Source of the DNA: Dehalococcoidia bacterium
Lineage (GTDB): Bacteria; Chloroflexota; Dehalococcoidia; Dehalococcoidales; G020351185
Direction of reading: 5' to 3'
NCBI GenBank assembly: GCA_030640385.1
Contig: DAOWJL010000013.1
Coordinates: 1 to 10,182, forward strand
Length of the DNA stretch: 10,182 nucleotides
In this document: positions 4,927-10,182 of the stretch, piece by piece
Layout: each line of letters begins with the position of its first letter
Position numbering within the stretch: the stretch's first letter is position 1
Made by a program: the position numbers and the translations under genes
Notes under the pieces: generated by a model
Database searches by the model: none
Seen by the model: only the letters and a program-made list of their open reading frames with translations
What the model was told of the DNA's origin: nothing

Positions 4927-7104
4927 ATGGACATTCTGGCTGCACTTAATCCGGCACAAAGAGAAGCGGCTGAGGCTATCAACGGTCCGGTGCTGATTCT
5001 GGCCGGACCCGGCAGCGGCAAGACCCGGGTGATTACCCACCGTATCGCATATCTGGTAAAGGTCTGTGGTATCAGCCCGCATCGTATTATGGCCGTTACC
5101 TTTACCAATAAAGCCGCCCGTGAAATGGAAGAGCGGCTGAAAAAGCTTATTAGCGGCTCGGTGAAAGAGCTGACTATGGGCACCTTTCATGCCATATGTG
5201 CCCGTATCCTGCGCCAGGATGGCAGGGTGGTGGGTGTTGAACCACGTTTTGTAATCTATGACCGCGCAGACCAGCTAAGCCTTGTTAAAAGAGCTATTAA
5301 AGAAACGGGGTTTGATCCGAAGCAGTACATTCCATCGGCTGTCCTTTCGGTTATCAGCAATTCCAAGAGCCAGGTAATAACGCCGGAGGCTTTCATACAG
5401 CGCGGCTCCGGCAATTTTGACGAGGTCACAGGGCGAACCTATGAAAAATATCAGCAGCTACTCAATCAGAGTAATGCCCTGGACTTTGACGACCTGCTGA
5501 TGAAGGTGGTGCAGCTATTCGATAGCCAGCCTGAAGTGCTGGATAAATATCAAGAAAGGTACATTCACCTCCTGGTAGATGAGTTTCAGGACACCAATCT
5601 GGTGCAGTACCGGCTGGTAAAACAGCTGGCCGGGAAGTATCGCAATGTATGCGTCGTTGGTGACCCGGACCAGTCAATATACTCATGGCGGTCAGCCGAT
5701 TTGCGTAATATTATGAATTTTGAGAAAGATTACCCCGAAGCCAGGGTGGTGCTGCTGGAGCAGAACTACCGCTCGACGAAGGCAATTCTGGAGACAGCCT
5801 CCAATATAATCTCAGCCAATCAGGAAAGAAAGCCGACACAGTTGTGGACTGAAAATAAGCAGGGCGAGTTGATTAACATTGTCAGTGCATCTACCCAGCA
5901 GGAAGAAGCCCAATATGTTGTCAATGAAGTGGAACGTCTGTTAAGACAGGGAGAAGTCAGGCTGGCTGACTGTGCCGTGATGTATCGCACAAATGCCCAG
6001 TCAAGAGCTCTTGAAGAAGCATTTATCCGTTACGGCACGCCCTATAAGCTGGTGGCTGGAACCCGTTTTTATGAGCGCCGCGAGGTAAAGGACGTAATTG
6101 CCTATCTAAGGCTAATACATAACCAGCAGGATAGTGTCAGTTTGCTGAGAATAATAAATATACCCCAGCGCAGTATCGGCGAGCGTACCCTGAGCCAGCT
6201 GGCCAGCTGGGCGAATTCACTGGGCATATCGCATTACCGGGCACTGCAGTTGGCAGTCAATCCTGAAGATGATAAACAGCCACCTTTCAATCCCCGTACT
6301 ATAAGGGTGCTGAGCGGTTTCTATGAAATAATGGAAGAACTTATTATCCGCAGCCGGGAGCTAGGCCTTGTTGAATTATTTAACCTGGTAGTCAAGAAAA
6401 CAGGTTACAGGGAATATATAATGAATACAACCGATGGCGAAGAGCGCTGGGAAAATGTGCTTGAGCTGCGCACTGTCGCCCGGCAATACAGTGACTTAGA
6501 GCCGGTGGAGGGACTCTCTGTCTTTCTGGAAGGGGTAACGCTGGTATCCGATGTCGATACCTATGATGAAAGCGTCGGTGCGGTAACATTGATAACACTG
6601 CACCAGGCAAAGGGGCTGGAGTTTCCGGTGGTGTTCATCGTCGGTTTGGAGGAGGGTATTCTACCGCATATAAGGTCTTTTGACGATCCGGCGCAGATGG
6701 AAGAGGAAAGAAGGTTGTGCTATGTTGGTGTTACCAGGGCTAAAAAGAGGGTCTATTTGATATATGCACTTCGCCGTAACCTGATGGGCAGCAGTACGGC
6801 AAACAGCCCATCCCGTTTCCTGAAAGACATACCCTCTCACCTGATTGCAGGCGCCGACCTGTGGCGTGGGGAGGAGAGCCAGCTGCGAGGTAGTATCTCC
6901 TGCTGGGAGAGTGATACACCCGCAATTACAATTGACCTGCCTGAATTGAAAGCCGGCGATAGAGTAATTCACAGCCAGTTCGGCAGGGGTGTGGTGGTCA
7001 GCTGTCATCCAGTAAACGATGACAGTGAAGTGGTGGTTGCCTTTCCTGGTATGGGGGTTAAAAAACTGCTGTTGAGCTTCGCCCGGCTGGAAAAGGTAGG
7101 GTAG
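4927..7104 (+). CDS. pcrA: ATP-dependent 3'-5' DNA helicase, PcrA/UvrD type
   Basis: A 725-residue superfamily 1A helicase, the same length as Gram-positive PcrA. Motifs in order: Q-motif type start LNPAQREA at 7-14; Walker A GPGSGKT at 27-33; Ia TFTNKAAREM at 58-67; GTFHAICARILR at 85-96; Walker B DEFQDTN at 218-224; motif III GDPDQSIYSWR at 245-255; LEQNYRST at 277-284; motif V TLHQAKGLEFPVVF at 557-570; motif VI LCYVGVTRAKKR at 597-608. The last 50 residues (674-725, KAGDRVIHSQFGRGVV onward) are the Tudor-like C-terminal domain typical of PcrA, which in known members contacts RNA polymerase. Roles in the family are mismatch and excision repair and removal of RecA or stalled polymerase. It is monocistronic and faces the lepB-pyrE-nuclease operon end to end with 9 bp between stops. 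Confidence 0.96.
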   Translation: MDILAALNPAQREAAEAINGPVLILAGPGSGKTRVITHRIAYLVKVCGISPHRIMAVTFTNKAAREMEERLKKLISGSVKELTMGTFHAICARILRQDGRVVGVEPRFVIYDRADQLSLVKRAIKETGFDPKQYIPSAVLSVISNSKSQVITPEAFIQRGSGNFDEVTGRTYEKYQQLLNQSNALDFDDLLMKVVQLFDSQPEVLDKYQERYIHLLVDEFQDTNLVQYRLVKQLAGKYRNVCVVGDPDQSIYSWRSADLRNIMNFEKDYPEARVVLLEQNYRSTKAILETASNIISANQERKPTQLWTENKQGELINIVSASTQQEEAQYVVNEVERLLRQGEVRLADCAVMYRTNAQSRALEEAFIRYGTPYKLVAGTRFYERREVKDVIAYLRLIHNQQDSVSLLRIINIPQRSIGERTLSQLASWANSLGISHYRALQLAVNPEDDKQPPFNPRTIRVLSGFYEIMEELIIRSRELGLVELFNLVVKKTGYREYIMNTTDGEERWENVLELRTVARQYSDLEPVEGLSVFLEGVTLVSDVDTYDESVGAVTLITLHQAKGLEFPVVFIVGLEEGILPHIRSFDDPAQMEEERRLCYVGVTRAKKRVYLIYALRRNLMGSSTANSPSRFLKDIPSHLIAGADLWRGEESQLRGSISCWESDTPAITIDLPELKAGDRVIHSQFGRGVVVSCHPVNDDSEVVVAFPGMGVKKLLLSFARLEKVG

Positions 7105-7113
7105 AACAGGGAA

Positions 7114-7569
7114 TTATTCCTCCGCCTGCTGTTCGGAATGCTTTATAAGCTCCCATCTTACCATGCCGTCCTCTATAAGCTGGCGGATTTTCTGCTGCTG
7201 GGGGGTTAGCTGACAGTTCTTACCGCTTTTTATCTCCATAATGACAATCTCCTGCGGGTCGCCGCTAGACAGCCCGGGGAAAACAACTAAATCTATGGGG
7301 CTGCCGATAAAGCGGGCTTCGGTGGGGTCGTATTTGAATTCGGGCAGGTAAGGAGCCATCTGCTCGGTGAACTTACCACCCAGCACCGCCCGGCTCTGGT
7401 TGATAGCTGTCTGGCGTATACGTTGCTTCTCCTGTTCCAGGCTTAAAGCCTCGGTTCCACGCCACTGGCGGAACCTTTTTTCAAAACGCCATTTTATCAG
7501 GTAGTAAGATAGCAGGACAGTAATAATGGAGGCGGCTATGGCAATAGCAATTATTGAACCGGTTTCCAT
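7114..7569 (-). CDS. Membrane-anchored endonuclease-like protein related to archaeal Holliday junction resolvases
   Basis: A 151-residue protein. Residues about 4-25 form one hydrophobic segment (IIAIAIAASIITVLLSYYLI) followed by a basic stretch, WRFEKRFRQWR, so the nuclease part should face the cytoplasm. A charged, probably helical linker (40-60) leads to a PD-(D/E)XK-like core: SRAVLGGKFTEQMAPYLPEF at 59-78, SPIDLVVFPG with D93, and IVIMEIKSGK with E112 and K114. This arrangement matches the family annotated as endonuclease related to archaeal Holliday junction resolvase. Substrate and reaction are unknown. It starts 2 nt after the pyrE stop and is the last gene of the lepB-pyrE operon. 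Family call is good; activity is inferred from the core residues. Confidence 0.82.
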   Translation of the reverse strand: METGSIIAIAIAASIITVLLSYYLIKWRFEKRFRQWRGTEALSLEQEKQRIRQTAINQSRAVLGGKFTEQMAPYLPEFKYDPTEARFIGSPIDLVVFPGLSSGDPQEIVIMEIKSGKNCQLTPQQQKIRQLIEDGMVRWELIKHSEQQAEE

Positions 7570-7571
7570 GA

Positions 7572-8162
7572 TTAACCTGCCGACCGTTTGCTTTGTGGGC
7601 TCTGGCTGCTACCGGGCTTTACCAGCGGTATGCCGGCGGCACACAGCGGGCAGTCCTGTGGTTTATAGGCTGGCGTGATTGAGCGCAGGCAGCTGAAAAG
7701 GGGAACGCCGAAGTCATGCATCTTTTCGGAGCGATCGACAAGTACCCCGATGCCGATAGCTTCACCACCCTGCTCTTTAACCAGTGAAAGGACCTCGCAT
7801 ATGGACTTGCCGGTGGTAAGGATATCGTCGACTATCAGGACCCGCTCGCCAGGTTTGATGCCGAAACCACGCTTGAAAATCCGATGGTCGGCACCTTCCT
7901 TTTCGGCGAATATACCGCGCACACCGAGTTGTCCGGCCACTTCATATGCCAGGATGATACCGCCGGTAGTCGGGCCGGCAACTATCTCTACGTTTTCCCC
8001 TTTGAAGCGGTCGCTGATGATACGGCATAGCTGTCTGGTATAGTTGGGGAATTGTAGAACACGGAATTTTTCCCAGTATTTGGGAGAATGCAATCCTGAG
8101 GTGAGCAGGAAGTGCCCTTCAAGTATGGCTCCGGATTCTTTAAATATTTCCTCTGTATTCAT
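7572..8162 (-). CDS. pyrE: Orotate phosphoribosyltransferase
   Basis: A 196-residue enzyme converting orotate and PRPP to OMP. It has the N-terminal GHFLLTSGLHSPKYWEKF substrate region (16-33), GPTTGGIILAYEVA near 63-76, the catalytic-loop type FAEKEGADHRIFKRGF (85-100), and the PRPP motif VLIVDDILTTGKS at 108-120. The C-terminus carries YKPQDCPLC (C171, C174), a feature of one bacterial PyrE subgroup, and then a polar tail. It is 9 nt downstream of lepB and 2 nt upstream of the nuclease gene, apart from the PyrR-controlled operon. No PyrR-binding consensus is visible upstream of lepB or pyrE, so it is probably not under that attenuator. Shine-Dalgarno is weak (AAGG). Confidence 0.96.
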   Translation of the reverse strand: MNTEEIFKESGAILEGHFLLTSGLHSPKYWEKFRVLQFPNYTRQLCRIISDRFKGENVEIVAGPTTGGIILAYEVAGQLGVRGIFAEKEGADHRIFKRGFGIKPGERVLIVDDILTTGKSICEVLSLVKEQGGEAIGIGVLVDRSEKMHDFGVPLFSCLRSITPAYKPQDCPLCAAGIPLVKPGSSQSPQSKRSAG

Positions 8163-8171
8163 ATGATGCCC

Positions 8172-8729
8172 TTACGGGAATGAAAAGTTAGCTACCAGTC
8201 CCCAGTCGGATAGCGGCCAGATTGATAACCAGGCCTTACCGACTATTTCATCTCGGGGTACCGTCCAGTCGCGACGGGAATCGTAGCTGTTATTTCGGTT
8301 ATCACCCATAACAAAGTAGTTTTCTTCAGGAATTGTCTTGCTAAAGTAATCGTCATCGGTCGGGTCACTAATATATTCACTCTCATCCAGTATAAGAATG
8401 TTACCGTCCGCTTGGTGGATATGAATTACTCCGTCTTTTATCTCCACCACTTCGCCGGGCAGGCCGATAATGCGTTTTATGTATTCTTCGTCTGAATTAT
8501 TGGGATTGGGGAAAACGATAATATCTCCCCTCTCCGGTTCGTGGAACCAGTAAACAATTTTGCTGATTATAATTCGTTGCCCTTCATGAAGATTGGGCTC
8601 CATGCTGCTGTATAATACTACGGAGCTCTGTATGGTAGATTGAATCAGGAAGAAAATAGCAAAAGCCATTGCCAAAGTCACCAGGACTTCGCGCAGAACA
8701 GGCTTTAACCAGGTTCTCTCTCCTTCCAA
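8172..8729 (-). CDS. lepB: Signal peptidase I
   Basis: A 185-residue membrane protease that removes signal peptides from exported proteins. One membrane segment lies at about 12-31. The catalytic serine is S42 in SSMEPNL and the general-base lysine is K85 in YIKRIIGLPGE; the GDNRNNSYDSR box is at 142-152. All are canonical. The start is TTG at 8729: an in-frame TAG lies three codons upstream, and the next ATG (M21) or GTG (V17) would cut into the conserved membrane segment. There is no Shine-Dalgarno before the TTG, but a TATAAT box ends 10 nt upstream. First gene of the lepB-pyrE-nuclease operon; lepB and pyrE have no obvious functional tie. Function is firm, exact start less so. Confidence 0.93.
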   Translation of the reverse strand: MEGERTWLKPVLREVLVTLAMAFAIFFLIQSTIQSSVVLYSSMEPNLHEGQRIIISKIVYWFHEPERGDIIVFPNPNNSDEEYIKRIIGLPGEVVEIKDGVIHIHQADGNILILDESEYISDPTDDDYFSKTIPEENYFVMGDNRNNSYDSRRDWTVPRDEIVGKAWLSIWPLSDWGLVANFSFP

Positions 8730-8739
8730 CTTAACCTAG

Positions 8740-8769
8740 ATTATAACCCATTTACCCTGAGCCTGCCAG
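8740..8769 (-). promoter_or_regulatory. Probable promoter of the lepB-pyrE-nuclease operon
   Basis: On the minus strand, TATAAT (8745-8740) has CTGGCA (8769-8764, 4 of 6 to TTGACA) upstream with an 18-bp spacer. The -10 lies 10 nt before the TTG start, the same distance as at pcrA, so the mRNA would have only a few untranslated bases. The -35 overlaps one arm of an inverted repeat (8762-8786). Confidence 0.5.
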
Positions 8770-8786
8770 TTATATGGTTGGGCAGG
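8762..8786. repeat. Inverted repeat between divergent lepB and SIMPL-gene promoters
   Basis: CCTGCC at 8762-8767 and GGCAGG at 8781-8786 form a dyad with 13 bp between the arms, placed between the predicted -35 boxes of the two divergent promoters. It could be a regulator binding site. The arms are only 6 bp, so chance is possible. Confidence 0.3.
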
Positions 8787-8815
8787 TTGCGCCCTTTTTA
8801 CAACCAGCATATAAT
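8787..8815 (+). promoter_or_regulatory. Possible promoter of the SIMPL lipoprotein gene
   Basis: A perfect -10 TATAAT at 8810-8815 has TTGCGC at 8787-8792 (three matches to TTGACA) with a 17-bp spacer. Start of transcription would be near 8822, leaving an AT-rich leader of about 65 nt before the gene. The -35 is poor. Confidence 0.4.
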
Positions 8816-8888
8816 TGAACTAACCAAATATATAGTTGATCGTTATATACAGGTAGGGTAAAACAAGAAAATAGTTCAGGAGGTAAAT

Positions 8889-9644
8889 ATGAAAAAAGGT
8901 TTGTTACTGGCTACCCTTTTGGCGCTGGTGCTTGTTACTGTCGGCGTTGTTGGTTGTAGCAGTTATTTTGGCTCGGACGAAAGTGAGGTTGTGAGCAGTA
9001 TATCCAGTCAACAGAACATCGGCATCTGGGTAACCGGTGTGGGTGAGATTCCCGTTGTCCCCGATATAGCTATGCTCAGTATAGGTGTTCAAGCCCAAAA
9101 AGATACTGTGGCCGAAGCGCAACAGGCGGTAGTCGGAACTATGAACGGGGTGATGGGCGTTCTTGATAGTTATAATATTGACGAAGAAGATATCCAGACC
9201 CAGCAATTCAGCATCCAGCCGGTATACAGGTGGGATGATGGGGAGCAGACACTGCTTGGTTATAGCGTAACAAATATAGTTACAGTCAAAATCAGGGATA
9301 TAGATGACGCCGGAAGTATTATTGATGCTGCTGTTGCCGCCGGTGGTGACTATACAAGGGTAAATAATATAAGTTTTAGCGTGGACGAACCGGAAGCTTA
9401 TTATGAAGATGCCCGGCAGGAAGCTATGGAGGACGCTGAGGCAAAGGCGAAGCAGCTAGCCGAACTGGGTGGCGTAAAGCTGGGCAAGCCGAACTATATC
9501 AATGAATACAGCGGATATGTTCCCCCGCCTGTAATCTATCGTGATTTTATGGAAGGTGCGCCTTCCGCCACTGCAGAAACCATCATCAGCCCGGGGGAGA
9601 TTGAAATCCGGCTGACTGTAGAGGTTCACTACAACATAAAGTAA
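8889..9644 (+). CDS. SIMPL/DUF541-domain lipoprotein
   Basis: A 251-residue exported protein. The N-terminus is a lipoprotein signal: MKK, a hydrophobic run LLLATLLALVLVTVGVV, and lipobox VVGC with C23 as the lipidated residue. After a polar linker (24-42) comes a SIMPL domain (about 43-250): the conserved start IWVTGVGEIPVVPDIAMLSIGV, AEAQQAVVGTMNGVMGVL, the DIQTQQFSIQPVY strand at about 101-113, GYSVTNIVTVKIRD, and the long helix with ARQEAMEDAEAKAKQLAELGG. Members are periplasmic or surface proteins (E. coli YggE, BP26) linked to oxidative or envelope stress; no enzymatic activity is established. CAGGAGGT at 8877-8884 is a strong Shine-Dalgarno, unlike the predicted leaderless neighbours. 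A strong terminator follows at 9676, so it is probably monocistronic. Confidence 0.9.
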   Translation: MKKGLLLATLLALVLVTVGVVGCSSYFGSDESEVVSSISSQQNIGIWVTGVGEIPVVPDIAMLSIGVQAQKDTVAEAQQAVVGTMNGVMGVLDSYNIDEEDIQTQQFSIQPVYRWDDGEQTLLGYSVTNIVTVKIRDIDDAGSIIDAAVAAGGDYTRVNNISFSVDEPEAYYEDARQEAMEDAEAKAKQLAELGGVKLGKPNYINEYSGYVPPPVIYRDFMEGAPSATAETIISPGEIEIRLTVEVHYNIK

Positions 9645-9675
9645 TAATCCCCAGAGATTACATTAAGTAATGGAC

Positions 9676-9707
9676 AGGAGGGCTGATTTCTGGAAATCAG
9701 CCCTCCT
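9676..9707. terminator. Hairpin terminator after the SIMPL gene
   Basis: AGGAGGGCTGATTT (9676-9689) and AAATCAGCCCTCCT (9694-9707) are perfect inverted copies, 14 bp, around the loop CTGG. The stem is followed on the plus strand by AATTTATT, a modest T-rich tail. Placed 31 nt after the stop, it should end SIMPL transcription and separate it from ribD. Confidence 0.82.
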
Positions 9708-9736
9708 AATTTATTAAGGGTTATTATCTGCTCTAT

Positions 9737-9766
9737 TTGCACTTTCAAAAATGGAGGTGTTAGAAT
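9737..9766 (+). promoter_or_regulatory. Possible promoter of ribD
   Basis: TTGCAC (9737-9742) and TAGAAT (9761-9766, 5 of 6 to TATAAT) are separated by 18 bp. Seven bases past the -10 is the A of the ribD ATG at 9773, so the message could begin at the start codon. A GGAGGT at 9753-9758 would then lie within the promoter spacer rather than in the mRNA. Confidence 0.4.
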
Positions 9767-9772
9767 TACATT

Positions 9773-10182
9773 ATGAATTATATGGAACAGGCATTGTCGC
9801 TGGCCAGGTTAGCACTGGGGCAGGTAAGCCCGAATCCGGCGGTGGGAGCACTGGTGATTAAGGATGACGAGGTGATAGGAAAGGGCTATACACAACCGCC
9901 TGGCTGTAGCCATGCTGAAGTAGTAGCCCTGGAACAGGCAGGCGATGAGGCAAACGGCAGTACGCTGTATGTTACCCTGGAGCCGTGCTGTCATTATGGC
10001 CGGACTCCGCCTTGTAGCAGTGCCATTATTGCCGCAGGAGTTAACGAGGTTCATATGGCAATGCTTGATCCGAATCCCATAGTCTCCGGACGGGGCAAGG
10101 AAGAATTGGAAGCAGCGGGAGTCAGGGTTTTAATCGGCGAATGCAGGCAGGAAGCCAGGGATATAAACGAAGCCTATATTAA
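9773..10182 (+). CDS. ribD: Riboflavin biosynthesis protein RibD, N-terminal deaminase part (3' end outside window)
   Basis: 136 complete codons are present and the frame is open to the window end. It matches the deaminase domain of bifunctional RibD: ALSLARLALGQVSPNPAVGALV at 7-28, SHAEVVAL with zinc ligand H47 and catalytic E49, and TLEPCCHYGRTPPC with zinc ligands C72 and C81, then DPNP with SGRG and the end of the domain with INEAYI. The domain deaminates the GTP-derived pyrimidine intermediate; the reductase domain expected downstream is not visible. The ATG at 9773 is favoured because RibD proteins often start a few residues before the M-x-x-AL segment; ATG at 9782 is an alternative. 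GGAGGT sits 14 nt upstream, unusually far. Riboflavin synthesis and folE (other end of the window) both use GTP, but nothing links them here. Confidence 0.92.
   Translation, partial: MNYMEQALSLARLALGQVSPNPAVGALVIKDDEVIGKGYTQPPGCSHAEVVALEQAGDEANGSTLYVTLEPCCHYGRTPPCSSAIIAAGVNEVHMAMLDPNPIVSGRGKEELEAAGVRVLIGECRQEARDINEAYI

Noticed and set aside
7105..7135. Short palindrome GGAATTATTCC between pcrA and the nuclease gene as a bidirectional terminator
   Set aside because: Only 5-bp AT-rich arms and no T-run; too weak to call.
8780..8799. GGGC-N7-GCCC followed by TTTTT on the plus strand, terminator-like
   Set aside because: The stem is only 4 bp and there is no upstream plus-strand gene for it to end; it overlaps promoter elements instead.
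9708..9772. FMN riboswitch ahead of ribD
   Set aside because: The space between the terminator and the ATG is about 65 bp, too short for the element, and none of its conserved segments are seen.
1..10182. Mobile element, CRISPR array, prophage or defence island
   Set aside because: No transposase, integrase, spaced direct repeats or phage proteins; every gene is metabolic, repair or envelope housekeeping.

Overview
The window (about 50% GC by eye) reads as a chromosomal stretch of an anaerobic bacterium, most likely from Chloroflexota and close to Dehalococcoidia. That placement is an inference from the look of the proteins and from the mixture of Gram-positive-type pyrimidine genes (PyrR, PyrK) with bacterial housekeeping genes. 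I cannot run a phylogeny to confirm it. There is no sign of phage, IS elements, CRISPR, tRNA or rRNA.

Layout. Positions 1-153 hold the 3' end of folE (+). Positions 155-4681 hold a minus-strand pyrimidine operon transcribed pyrR - pyrB - pyrC::MGS - pyrK - yjbQ, with ATGA overlaps or gaps of 2-24 nt. Positions 4682-4926 are a divergent intergenic region. On the minus strand it carries a complete PyrR-dependent attenuator (promoter, PyrR-binding hairpin, antiterminator, terminator). On the plus strand it carries a promoter almost touching the ATG of the pcrA/uvrD-type helicase gene (4927-7104). Positions 7114-8729 hold a second minus-strand operon: lepB - pyrE - a membrane-anchored PD-(D/E)XK nuclease gene. 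Positions 8730-8888 are a second divergent intergenic region. Then come a DUF541/SIMPL lipoprotein gene (8889-9644, +), a strong hairpin terminator, and the 5' part of ribD (9773 to the window end).

How the genes work together. PyrB and PyrC perform steps 2 and 3 of UMP synthesis. PyrK is the electron-transfer subunit of an NAD-linked dihydroorotate dehydrogenase, and PyrE makes OMP. PyrR senses UMP and attenuates its own operon. carA, carB, pyrD and pyrF are not in the window.

The most unusual item is the pyrC product. A complete type I dihydroorotase is followed in frame by the MGS-type allosteric domain that normally ends the carbamoyl-phosphate synthetase large subunit (CarB), including part of the CarB linker. 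It looks like either a deletion scar of a former pyrC-carA-carB arrangement or a functional fusion that puts UMP sensing onto dihydroorotase. Other points of interest are the attenuator terminator that also buries the pyrR ribosome-binding site, and several promoters whose -10 box lies only 6-10 nt before the start codon, which suggests leaderless mRNAs.
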